The notes under the pieces: model-generated
Told to the model about the DNA's origin: nothing
The model's database searches: none
Seen by the model: only the letters and a program-made list of their open reading frames with translations
NCBI GenBank assembly: GCA_025174535.1
Contig: JALBUN010000020.1
Span: forward strand, 620,001-684,000
Direction: 5' to 3'
Source of the DNA: Cantharellus purpuraceus
Lineage: Eukaryota; Basidiomycota; Agaricomycetes; Cantharellales; Hydnaceae
DNA: 64,000 nucleotides
Position numbers and translations under genes: made by a program
In this document: one piece after another, positions 11,302 to 21,735 of the stretch
How positions within the stretch are numbered: the first letter of the stretch is position 1
Layout of the letters: each line of letters begins with the position of its first letter

Positions 11302-12594
11302 TGTTGGGGTATATGCAGTTCTAAACTACTTCAAATAAGGACTATTATTTAGTAGTTTAAAGGTATTTCAAATGTTCTATTGAATGTCACAAGTGTACAC
11401 AAGGGGTTGGTTGCTGATATAATCTGTCATTCAACTCCGACAAGCACTCGCACGCAAGCGAACAACGCGTGCATTACATAATCATCAGAGTTCGTGCACT
11501 TCAGCCAAAAGTGGCCACAGAAGCTTCTGACACCTTCCTGGACCTTCCACAAGGTTCCCCAGCCTTCTCTTCCCTTCCAGGGGTTTCCCTAAGCACCAGG
11601 AAGGTTCTCTGATTAGTTACATAAGCTAGATAGTCCATGTATATAAAAAGGGCTGCAACAGCAGTGCAAAAATAAGATCTTTTTACCACACACACACAGC
11701 AGTGTCTACCCAAGCATTGAGTAATCATCACATAAGTATCACACTTATATCAGCTACTCTTAGTGTATATTAACTTTGATTGACTCTCAGAGAAGCCAGA
11801 AGTTATTATATTACAAGTGCAGCAGGCTCTAATATTAATCAAACTCAGAGAAGAGGTTAATATGGAGTAACTGATTAGTAATTAACACACTACAAGCCCA
11901 CTCAGAGCAGTAACTTGAAGTGTATTAATTGTTATTCATTGATCAAGAACCTTACACGTGTAATTGAGACTCTGAGGTTAGTCAAATTATCATGTATCGG
12001 GCTATTGGTTATAATCAAGAACCTTGCACATTTAATTGAGACTCTGAGGTTAGTCAGGTTAACATGTACTTTGCTATTGATCAGTTGGTTCAATTGTGGG
12101 CATTTCAATAAATCAACAACACAGTCTATTAACTCACCTCTTTGAGACGAGATTAATATCCCTTGACTGTTGATTCTGTCATGGATAAACATGTACAGTA
12201 AATAGACTTGTTCAGAAGGAAGTGTTCAAGTGTGTATCTATCTTTTTACATTAAAGGGGTTATTGTTAGCTTTAATCCACTCAACCCGCAGTACTAAGGC
12301 ACTAGGTTACTTCCCCCTTTGAAGTATCTGAACCCTTGAACGCCTGTCAATCTTTGACTTTACATTGCATCAGCAGTAAAGTGTGAACTACACATGACAA
12401 GCATAAATCTCTATTGCTTCACTTCCTGTGGCAACATTGATTGTGATTGTTCACTGGAGTATAATTTCTTAATTGGGTTCTCCGTTAAAATAGTTTCAAG
12501 TTTATTGCTAGCCTTGAAAGGTCATACATTCTCGGGCTAAACTTAGATTGTGATTAACACCACAGTTTAGGTTGAAGTTCACAGTTCCAAAACA
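11302..12594 (+). mobile_element. LTR6 solo LTR
   Basis: 1293 bp beginning TGTTGGGGTATATG and ending TTCCAAAACA, flanked on both sides by TCCTT (11297-11301 and 12595-12599), a perfect 5-bp target duplication. A TATA-type promoter (GTATATAAAAAGGG, about 11639) sits about 340 bp from the start, as expected for U3. Downstream is a 71-bp-period direct repeat (about 11942 and 12013, sharing TAATTGAGACTCTGAGGTTA). It encodes no retroviral protein, so it is a recombined solo LTR or a very small non-autonomous element. Confidence 0.8.
11639..11652 (+). promoter_or_regulatory. TATA box of LTR6
   Basis: GTATATAAAAAGGG inside LTR6, the best core-promoter match in that element. It sets the sense of LTR6 as plus. 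Confidence 0.55.
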
Positions 12595-12890
12595 TCCTTC
12601 TGTCTCCACTCCTCCTCCTCCTCCTCCTTCTGTCTTCATTCTGCCTCCTCCTCCTCCTTCCGTCTCTGTTCTGCCTCTTCTTCTTCCTTCTGTCAGGCCA
12701 GGAGCAACTGCTTGAGCTTGGCCACTCATGTTTGCCAAAGGGTTTGACATCGTTGAGGATAAGACCTCAATCATGCCCCTCCTTTTATTTGTCTCCAGAC
12801 CCCAGTATAACTCCGACTGCACCCAACCATCTCACCTATTCAATCCATGGACATGAGGCCTCAGGGGCTCAGTCTTAAATGGAGAGATAC
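12595..12890 (-). pseudogene. Glu/Gly-rich coding-like sequence, right part
   Basis: Minus strand from about 12822 reads a frame with ETNKRRGMIEVLSSTMSN and QAQAVAPGLTEGRRRGRTET, followed by Gly/Glu tracts encoded by GGA/GGC runs. It continues the sequence left of LTR6. Not recognised as a known family. It is cut on its upstream side by LTR1 at 12891. Confidence 0.4.
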
Positions 12891-13446
12891 TGTTATGACT
12901 ATATTCATTAATGCCCAGATCCCCATCCGATCCACTCAGATCCCCATGCATATGAATTCTATACTCCATTTAGAAACCATCACGTCTCCATTTATCTGTC
13001 CAATTGTCACCACCGATCTCACCCAGCCATCTCTGGTTCCGATGCATCAGCATCACCATAGGAACCTGGACATCCGTTCCCGTCAGACTCAGACATACTC
13101 ATGTAAGGCCGTCAGCCTTGGAGACCCATCACTGGAGTAATTATTATTAGATTTCAAATATATATTTAAGTTGCCCAACTGGGGACTTCATTCCCCAGTT
13201 TGAATATTGAATCACACCTAGTTCCTAAGTCTGATCCTAACTATCTAAGTTGTACTCTGTCTCTAAAATCTCAAACACCAGTATTAGTGAGGGCACACAT
13301 GGGCTGAAGCCAAGTCCGTTCCAACCTCCACAATGCACCCTGATTCCTGCTCCAACTCTGACCCAATCTCTGACCCAATCTCCAACCTAATCTCTGACCC
13401 AATCTCTGACCCAATCTCTGACCCCCAATCGGACCCAGTGTGTAAC
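12891..13446 (+). repeat. LTR1 copy, full length
   Basis: 556 bp, TGTTATGACT...GTGTGTAACA. The right neighbour is LTR3 sequence (CAACTGCTTCACAC), the left is the Glu-rich fragment, and the flanking 5-mers (GATAC, CAACT) differ, so one side was rearranged after insertion. It contains a small internal repeat of TCTGACCCAATC near its end. Confidence 0.8.
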
Positions 13447-14496
13447 ACAACTGCTTCACACAAGTTCAAGATCCTAATACTCTGCAAAGGCAGTACACAC
13501 TAGTAACTTAAACAAGAGCACTAATGGCAGGACTATCGACAGACAATCTCACCCTGTAGATTTGTAGTCATGTGAGGCAGATACTACACTCACATCCAAA
13601 GCAGGAATATCACTACTTTGAGTGCAATCAAGTACAGTTACACAACTGTAAAAGATCCTTGAACTGGTAATCAACAGTGACTGAGATAGAGGATGACACT
13701 GTATGTCACTCTAGTCACACTGGTGTGCAGAAGATGGGTAGAAGTGGTAGAATATGTTTCTATTTCAGAGGCAGAATGACCTCCTTATATATTGTATTTA
13801 CAGGAGCTGACTAATGCTTCTGGAATATTCTACCTATTAATAGATGGAAACTACTGGAAGGTTGTGGAAGGTGGAAGAAAGGGGTAGAATATGGCAAGCC
13901 AATCACAGGTTCTGATCACAGCACTAACACTGATCAGGAGCTGAATAATGGTTCTGGAAAGTTCTATCTAATAATAGAGGGAAACAGCTAGAATGTTATG
14001 GAAAGGGGTAGAATATTCCAAGGCAATCACCTGATCTGATCCCTGAAATAGGCACTGATCAGGCAAAAAGAAGGGTGTCCACCCTGTTTTCTGCACTGGT
14101 TTGGACAGCCATGGATAGCCACATGTCAGGTGATGATCTGCACGGAAAATAGTGCCCTGAGAGGCTGTGGTTGTCAAGTTAGAGAATATTTATTGATCAG
14201 AGAGATCTGAGCTTGAATTCAGGCTGAATGCCTGGTCCAAAGGGGGAGAGCTGGCTGTGTGAAGGTTTGTGGGTGCCTATGGGTCCACAACTGTAGCACA
14301 GCAGAAATAAATGATTCTGGGCCAAGTTCTGCATGGAATATTCTCGAAAAAATATGAAAAATTAGAGAATATTTGAATAAGTCCATTCCAGGTACAAGCA
14401 TCAAATATATGCTGATATTTAGGAATGGAAAAGCAAAGAATAGCACATTGGTGCTGCATAAATGGAATTTGATAGGGAAAAGGTGGTTCCCATATA
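13447..14496 (-). repeat. LTR3 copy, truncated by LTR1
   Basis: This aligns to LTR3 from the CAACTGCTTCACAC position to its terminus GGTGGTTCCCATATA. Read on the minus strand (start TGTATGGGAACC in other copies) it has the TATATAAGGAGG promoter-like motif near 13790. It is inserted in the gypsy4 pol frame, which stops at the Pro-Gly-Ala codons next to 14497. Confidence 0.75.
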
Positions 14497-15173
14497 GTTG
14501 CGCTCCTGGAGTGAGTTCAATAGCATGGTCTCACAGTTTTCGAGGTGGAAGTTGGTCAAAGGACTCCTTTGCAAAAACATCCTTAAATTCCCAGTACACC
14601 TTTGGGACAATCTCCTTGAAGGTTTTGACTGGAGTAGATTCTGCAGCCTTCTGTGCAAGCTGTTGAGAAACTGTTGAACTAGCATAGATATAAGTCTTCT
14701 TCTACAAAGATAACAAACATTTGGTCTCCCTCATATTGGGGTTGCCTGTGTGAGTTCTTGCCATTTGAAGGAGTTGTGCCAAGCAAATGCTCTTTGTGTT
14801 CTGGTGCTTCTCCACATGAATCAGGGCAGTGAGTCATCTGTACCTTTCCTGTACACCAGTCTACCTCTGGGTTGTGCTTCATGAGCCAGGTGTGCCCAAC
14901 AATTATGCCAGGGGTTCCCAGGCTTGTGACTGAAAATGTGGCACGTTCGGTATGGGTCCCATATGTGCAGACGAGATCAACTTCTTCCTTGATTGAACCT
15001 GCTTCATTTGGGGTCCCATCAATGTTATAAACAGGTATGGCACGTGGTAGAGGGCGCATTCGAAGTTTTTCTGCTTTGACATATTCTGCATCAATGAACA
15101 TTCCTGTAGCACCACTATCGAGGAGTGCATCTACTGCTAGAGGGTATCCAGTGTCTACCGAGTGGATTTTCAT
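14497..15173 (-). pseudogene. gypsy4 aspartic protease and pol linker
   Basis: 15173-14679 is an open 164-codon frame with a retropepsin active site (ALLDSGATGMFID) and a second conserved segment (GIIVGHTWLMKHNPEVDW). The linker to reverse transcriptase follows in a shifted frame (VPKVYWEFKDVFAKESFDQL, then LWDHAIELTPGA) and is cut by LTR3. The frame change and stop between protease and linker mark it as defective. It lies downstream of the gag at 15524 on the same strand. Confidence 0.8.
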
Positions 15174-15523
15174 GAGAATTCTTGTACATTGACAGATGTC
15201 TGCAGATCAAAGGTAGAGACGAGGAGGGTCATCATGTTTAGCTGGAAGTTGAGAGGGGGTTTCAGGCATGGCTGTTTTGGTTTCAGTCTGATAGACAAGG
15301 GGGTGTGCATGTAACATATTGCTTGTGAGCCCTACAGTATATGATTCAAGAACTGAAAACCAATTTGTCAGGCAGGGCATGCTCTTCACTGCTGACTGGC
15401 CTGAAAATTCTGCTTCTCCTCTTGCTTTGGAATTACTGCCTTCTGCGCTTCATTTTTGGTTTTTAGTGCAGTTGCTACTGACTCTGATATCATGCCGGTA
15501 ATTGCTGTTTGTGTGAGATCAGC

Positions 15524-16366
15524 TCAGATACATTCCTTACGTGGTTCAGGGCATGCTGGGGATATATGGCCATGCTTTCCACAGTTATAGCACATCCGAG
15601 TCTCAATGCAATGGCAGTTGAAGTCAATATCCATAGGTGCAGCACCATTAGAGATTGCCAGGGTAGTTGGTACAGAGATGACCGGAGTGCTGTGAGGGTG
15701 GGATGGGGTAGAGCGAGCAGGAGTGAGGGAAGTCTGAGCACATCTCACTTCTAGAAGACGATGGTGGTTGTGGTCAATTTGGCAGGCCGCTTCCTTCCAT
15801 GCCTTGAGATCAGATGGGAGGGATGGTTGTGCATGGATCTTGTCAAGAATCATTGCAGGGAGCCCTTGGGCATAGGCAGCTTCCAGTGCTGCATCATTAA
15901 ACCCAGTCCTTCCTGCTAGTATCTCAAACTGTGCCGTGTATTCATCTGCTGACATGCCAGGTGTCATCCTAAGATTGTGTAACTTTGTTTGTGCTGTTTG
16001 AGAGCGGTCAGGGTCCCCAAAAGCATTCTCCACCTGCTTAATGAATTCCTCCAAGGTGGAGAGCGGTGAGGTCCTGTCAATGACTGCCTGTGTCTCATTG
16101 TGCGCCCATACTTCAGCAGAACCTTTCATCATAAAAGAGAGGGCATAGAGGATCTTGGTCCACTCATCTGGGAAAGATGTAGGCTGGACTGCAATGGCAA
16201 GCCTGATAGAGCGAATGAAACCTTCCGTCTCTGCACGATCTCCATTGAATTTGGCTGGTTCAGCTGCCCTTATTGGGCGAACGGATGATGATGCAGGAGG
16301 AGGTATGGGAAATGAGGTGGTCTGAGAGATGGTCTGTGCTGCAGCGATGGCGGCAGCAGTGGCAGC
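15524..16366 (-). CDS. gypsy4 gag with CCHC zinc knuckle (element otherwise defective)
   Basis: The 309-codon open frame extends upstream to 16453 into the LTR; the gag proper begins just after the LTR4 end. It holds a Retrotrans_gag-type domain (EPAKFNGDRAETEGFIRSIR, AEVWAHNETQ, FGDPDRSQTAQTKLHNLRM) that packages element RNA, and a perfect CX2CX4HX4C knuckle (CYNCGKHGHISPACP) near the C-terminus that binds nucleic acid. It is the best-preserved gag in the window. The protease follows at 15173. The element is broken downstream by LTR3, so it is not autonomous. Confidence 0.8.
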   Translation of the reverse strand, partial: AATAAAIAAAQTISQTTSFPIPPPASSSVRPIRAAEPAKFNGDRAETEGFIRSIRLAIAVQPTSFPDEWTKILYALSFMMKGSAEVWAHNETQAVIDRTSPLSTLEEFIKQVENAFGDPDRSQTAQTKLHNLRMTPGMSADEYTAQFEILAGRTGFNDAALEAAYAQGLPAMILDKIHAQPSLPSDLKAWKEAACQIDHNHHRLLEVRCAQTSLTPARSTPSHPHSTPVISVPTTLAISNGAAPMDIDFNCHCIETRMCYNCGKHGHISPACPEPRKECI

Positions 16367-17105
16367 TGTTATTTGAATAATGTAAATAATTGCCTTGCTG
16401 GGGTGTAGTGACGAGTAGAAGTCGAATAGAAAATGGAGCAGTGGTGGGAACACGATGTATGCACAGTCGAATTTGAGATATATCTTGGGAGTATCCTTGT
16501 ATGAAGTTTGATGGGATTTGGTGTAGTCTTCGTCTAGATATTGATAATTTGAGCAGGGATGAGGAGCAGATGACTCAAACGAGAGTAAATGCTTAATACA
16601 AAAATAGCCAGTGATTTTATGGCTTCATAATTCGGGATTCGAGTTTGATATGCAATATTTTAATAGAATATGCAAAAGCTAATAGAAATATGCGTTCATT
16701 CTGGAGATATTCCAGATACGAATAGATTCAGACACACAGATAGAATAAGTGAGAGATAATTGCTCTAGCCATTCAAGTGCATTACAGATGTGCTTTATAT
16801 ATGATACTAAGTCCTATGAATGAGTGAAGTTATTCGTAAATGTCCTGAGTCAATGATGAAATGGATGATGAGATAATGATGGGGGGAAGTGTCCATGATG
16901 ATGAAATGATGAAAATAAAAGCAAAACAATGTCCAGGAAGTTCTGGAACTCACAGGGGCTTCTCCTGTTCCCTATTCCATTCCTGTAACCGTCTTCCTTT
17001 ACCCCCTTTGTCCCTCAAAACCTCCTGAGCCTCCTATATGCTCCTGTTCCTCCCCTGTCCCCTCTAATCCACCTCTCCTCTCCCTTCTCCCCAGAAGTCT
17101 GGCAG
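16367..17105 (-). repeat. gypsy4 5' LTR (LTR4)
   Basis: Reverse complement of the solo LTR4 at 36619-37359. The minus-strand end (TATTCAAATAACA) abuts gag. Homology runs up to AGAAGTCTGG near 17105, where gag-like sequence of another element replaces the first about 15 bp of the LTR. Confidence 0.75.
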
Positions 17106-17299
17106 CTAGACGTCCAGCAGCTGGAACAACAGCAGCATCCACTAGGTTGTTCTGGACATTGGTGAACTGGCTCTGGAGGTGCTGGTTCTGGAGTTGCAGC
17201 TGCTGGAGCTGCTGTGCCTGGGTGTTGAGTAATGCTCACAGAAAGCCACCACTTTCACCTAGAGTGTCCCAATAGGCTTCAGGGAGCTGATCGGTCATG
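17106..17299 (-). pseudogene. gypsy5 gag N-terminus
   Basis: Minus-strand start codon at 17299 opens MTDQLPEAYWDTLGESGGF, a stop, then a Gln-rich helix (ALLNTQAQQLQQLQLQNQHL) and VDAAVVPAAGRLAARL. This is the layout of a basidiomycete gypsy gag start. It runs into LTR4 sequence at about 17105, so only the first 60 codons survive. Confidence 0.55.
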
Positions 17300-17327
17300 G
17301 TATCAGTGAAGAAGTTAATTGGAAAAG

Positions 17328-17668
17328 TGTTATGAGATGTGGGGTCATCTTATGAGCTTGATCTTCTGTGAGAGCGACGCTGATGACGAGGCCAAGATAC
17401 TCAATAGATGAGAGCTGAAAAGAGGTAATGCCAGCTGGTACAGCGGATATCTTCAGAGATCAAGCTGAGGGAATCACACTGCACCAAGGCGAGTCTTTAT
17501 ACTAAATGATAGAGACGGATAGGAGAACCAAGATAGGGGAATAATAGGGAAGGATAGGGGAAGTGATAGGGGCAATGAAATAGAGGAGACGCACCCTGAC
17601 AGGCTGTGCTGATAGGGGCGTCAAGAGAAAATACCAAAAATAGAATATGGCTCATTTGAACCCTGACA
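17328..17668 (-). repeat. LTR5
   Basis: 341 bp between TGTTATGAG and CCCTGACA on the plus strand; on the minus strand TGTCAGGG...TAACA. It lies 28 bp upstream of the gag start at 17299, hence a 5' LTR. Only one copy is seen in this window. Confidence 0.65.
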
Positions 17669-18004
17669 GTTCAGCAAGTCTAAAGCTGACTCCCTAGCGG
17701 AACACTGACCATACGATCTCAAGATTGAGTTGGATGACAACTCCACCCCTCCGCTTGGCCCTATCTACTCACTAACCCAAAAAGAGCTACTGACTCTCTG
17801 AACATTCATAGACGAGAACTTGGCCACAGGCTTCATCTGCCCATCCCTATCTCCCCATGAAGCTCCAGTCCTATTTGTCCGCAAAAAGGACGGATCACTC
17901 TGTCTATGCATCAACTTCCATGGACTTAACAAGATTACAAAGAAAGACCGATACCCAATACCCCGCACTGCAGACCTACCTGAGCTCAGTGAACACCATC
18001 TCTA
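17669..18004 (+). pseudogene. Gypsy reverse transcriptase N-terminal fragment
   Basis: The plus strand encodes the entry of a chromovirus RT in shifting frames: LKIELDD-like residues, then LATGFICPS, then [20 protein letters not shown] and [10 protein letters not shown]. It corresponds to the minus-strand gypsy1 pol near 34990-35330. Both ends are abrupt, against LTR5 and gypsy2 RT. Confidence 0.75.
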
Positions 18005-19200
18005 GGTGGTGTTCGTGCTCTCATATAGTACAAGAGTACACAAATATGTCATCCAGATATACATGGATGAATCTTCCAATATATTCTCAGAAGATGGCGG
18101 TCATGAGCCACTGAAATGTCGAGGGGGCATTGCAGTCCCCTTGCTGCATGACTTGACTGATGAATGTCCCCAAGACAGTTGCAAATGCCATCTTGGGTAT
18201 ATCTGTTGGTCTGATGTGTATCTGTTTGTATGCCTCAGATATATTGAGTTTAGATTGATATGTACAGTGGGCAACATTGTGTCTGATGTTGTCCTAATCA
18301 GGGAAGGGTGTTACATCCTTCACCATATTATCATTCTGTTCACGCAAGTTGAACACAGTGTGGAGCTTCCCATTTTTCTTGGGAATGCATAGCATTGGTA
18401 CAGCCTGTCAGGCTGTAGCTGATACCCACCACTTAGCAGTGGTGTATCGCAGAACTTTCTCTGAAAGTTCTGCTCAGTAGTGTTCTGGACACTTAGGCAA
18501 GCGATAGTGTATTCATTTGTCAGGATCCATGAGATTAATCTCATGGTTAACTTTTCTAAATGGGGGAAGTTCTAAGGGAATGCTGCTGAATAGGTCAGCA
18601 TACTTTTCTTTCCATTGATCCTTCACAAGATGCTATTTGCCTCATGCTTTTATTTGAATCCTCTATTAGGGGGTCCTTTACTGAGTCTAGTCCTTCTTTT
18701 GGGAAGGACTGCGTTGTGGGTAGCTTGTGTTTAAAATTACCCCCTTGGCATCATTTATTCACACCAATACTCCGTCTTTGTATTGAGTTTATACCCCATG
18801 ACAGGGTACAAAGAGTATCGGTATTATGCTCTTCATTGGTGGGGACTTCTTCAGTTTCCATCATGATTTGGCCTGGGCCATTGAAGTCCAGGCATATTCC
18901 TAGCTTTCATAGGAATAGAGTACTAAGTATTACATTGTAATACTCAATGTTGGTGACATTGAAATATTCTTCAATGTCCCAACTACCAAACTTTATGGTA
19001 GTGTGAGTACCATAATTATGGTACTCCTGCTCCCAATGCACACTAATTGCAGTGCAATGGGTTGCTCTAGCGCAAAGGTTTTCATACCTGTCATGTGCAT
19101 GAATTCAGGGGATATCATTATCCTCACTCCCACTGTCTAATAGACAGTGAGCAAGTGTTCCACTAATCTCCCAATACCCAGAGATTGTTTTATTGTTTAT
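18005..19200 (-). pseudogene. gypsy2 protease and reverse transcriptase
   Basis: The minus strand reads, in shifting frames, a retropepsin-like LLDSGSEDND (about 19140), then the RT: LPPFRKVNHEINLMDPDK (about 18570-18520), VPMLCIPKKNGKLHTVFNLR, DVTPFPDQDNIR, and the catalytic YLDD (FIHVYLDDIFVYS, about 18050). It ends at 18005 soon after YLDD, and the continuation is at 9066. Several stops interrupt it. Short palindromes are frequent, for example the 22-bp perfect one at 19005-19026. Confidence 0.85.
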
Positions 19201-20656
19201 GTGTGGCCTATTGGGTCATGCTGTTGACTTCTGTTGGCTTCTATGATTATACATAGGTTTGGCTGATCTGTTGACACTGACAGCAGCTATATGCAGCTGT
19301 TGTGATTCCCTGCTTGTTGGGAATCTTGTTTCACTACAGAAATGCACTGCATAGGTGTGTTTTGGTGGAATTTGATCATTGGATTGAATTTATATCATAT
19401 TAGAGTGATACATTGGTGTAGCCTCCTCTTCAGGGGTGTCATCTTGGTCATCCCATTCATATAGGGCAATCTCCTCATTCCATTTGTCAGCTACTTCTAT
19501 AGCTGGTGTTTTTCCTCTAGATGGTCCTTGGGATCATCCATTGCTTCTTCATGTTCTCCCTCTATCAGGGAGAATCCATCTACATTGTCCTCCACTATGT
19601 GTGAGGACACATCCTTTTGGATCATAGCCAACCTTACATTGCCCTTTAATTTGGGGCAGCTGGGTCACATGTGACCTGTCTAGCCACATTTGTAGCATAC
19701 AACATTACTAGTAATATTGTTCAATTGATTATCACTCACATATGCTGGTGGCTTCAATTGATAATTACCCTTAAAGGAGTAATTGTTGGAATTGAACCTG
19801 GAGCCTCCACTATGGGGTTCTAGCCTTGATGCACTCACTTGTCATGAGTGTTTACTGGGAGCCATATATACACATCCATGGGGCATGGGTTGACTCCCTG
19901 TATTCATCATACCAGTAGTTCTATTGACTACTGGTCTATGGGTTGAGAAGGACACATTAGTCATGTTCTCCAGATGTTGCATACCATGGTGGTATCACAT
20001 CACTTCCTCTATCATTCAAGCAGTTTTGTACAGCTGCTCGATACTGCTAAACTCAGCATTGAAGTCCTTCTTGAGGGCTTCTTGTCTCAAAGGTTTGCAC
20101 ATTGCAGTTATGAACCTCTTCCTGTACATGTATGTATCCAGTGGCATTATCATACAGCCTGTATACTTATCTAGATTGTTCATTAATTTGTGAACGGTCC
20201 TTTGGCCCTGTATTACAGAGTCAAACTTATTTGACACATGTGATGTGTCAGGGTGTGTAGGAATCTACACTGCAATCCTTGGATTGCAATTTCCAGGGTC
20301 CAGTCTTGGACTGCCCTGTCATAGTGTTCTACATTCCTGTAGAACCATTCCTGGGCCTCACCTCTAAGGCAAGTGCCTAAGTACAATAGCTGAAACTTTG
20401 TATTTGATGGCCCTAGAAGATTATTCATCTTCAGCCATCGTAGCATACCTGCTACAAAGATCTTGAACTCTTTGAGATCTGTGCCTCCTGCATATTGCTC
20501 AGGAGGCAATACTTTAATGCCTACCTTGGCAAGTACAGACTTCTCTGGGTTTGTATCTCTATTATCAACTATGGCTACTTGCACCATGCAAGTAATGTCA
20601 TTGATAGGATCAATTGTGTCCAATTGATCCAGTATGCCTTGACCTTCTAGAGTCAA
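19201..20656 (-). pseudogene. gypsy2 gag
   Basis: 20656-20213 is an open 147-codon frame (YAGGTDLKEFKIFVAGMLRW, LLYLGTCLRGEAQEWF) typical of gypsy capsid domains. A second frame to 20016 continues it (KFDSVIQGQRTVHKLMNNLD). A zinc knuckle with a stop inside lies near 19690 (CYKCG.TGHM.PSCP, CX2CX4HX4C). A partial second copy of the knuckle region is at 22801-23185. Confidence 0.8.
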
Positions 20657-21735
20657 TGGTGCTGATTGTTCCCTATTATGGGGAACATCTTCTTAAGGTA
20701 TCCATTGGATATCTTGTTGCTCATGGCAGGTGTCTCCTGAGAGGCCTACCACTCATACATGCTGATAACTGTTCAGTGCATGTCACAACTATTGGTTTAA
20801 ATTGACAGCTACATTGAGCTCTTGCTGGGGCTGCTGCTCTCTAAACAGCTGGCTGAGCTCCTGCTCTGCATGTTAAGCTTTCCGTTCAAGAGCTAACCTG
20901 TGTTTACAAGAAGCCTCAACCTCTTGTTGTTTTCATAGCTCAATCTCTTGATCAAGCTCCTTTGCCATAGATTGAGGAGTTTCCTCTTCTATCTGGATTG
21001 GTAATCCTTGCCTCACAGGGATTACTGAGTCTCTGATTCCCTCCATTGGAGGAATTCCATTTCCTCTATCCAACTGATCATTCATTTGGATCCTCTTACC
21101 CTGGGGAGATTCAGACTCTCCAGATTCAGATTCTCAATGAGAATCTGATCTTTAGCAATGCGACTTGTGTTGCTCAGAGTTCTCTTGGAGTGATTTTAAC
21201 ATTGTTCTTAGCTCTGCAATTTGCTGTCCCATAGTAGTGGCAGCATGCCCTGCTTCAGCAGCCATCTTAGCTGCCTGAGCACTAGCTTCGCTAATGCCCT
21301 TCATCTCATTTGTTTGGTCAATCTCACAATTGACCTGTGGGTTTCATGCTGCTCCATGCTGTGCGATTCCCTAGTAGAAGTATTGCTACTTCTACTTGTG
21401 CTCATATATTAAGCACGTTCCTTTCCTTTAGGAACATTGGAGACAGTTGATGACTGTCTCCTTCTTTCTTCTCTAATCAGAGAACCACTTGATGAGGGGT
21501 TCTTGTTTGACAGATGATCTATTGTGTGATCATCTGTGCGGTCTCATGACCACAGTGACTCTCTTCTAAAGTCCTCCTTATGAGAAGTCCTTATGACTTC
21601 TCTAGAGTCTAGCTCCCCTTCATAGAAGCTTCTGCTGCTGGCTATGTACCACCATTCATTATTTATGATGTCCTGGGTGCTGCCATCACAACTCACTCTA
21701 CTGCGAGTCATCATTATGATGACTCCTTTCTTTCT
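20657..21735 (-). pseudogene. gypsy2 leader and gag N-terminal region
   Basis: No long open frame, but colinear with the plus-strand copy at 10063-10716. It includes hairpins with 8-10 bp arms at 21127-21147 (CAGATTCTCA/TGAGAATCTG) and 21510-21537 (ACAGATGATC/GATCATCTGT). It lies between the 5' LTR2 and gag. Confidence 0.65.
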
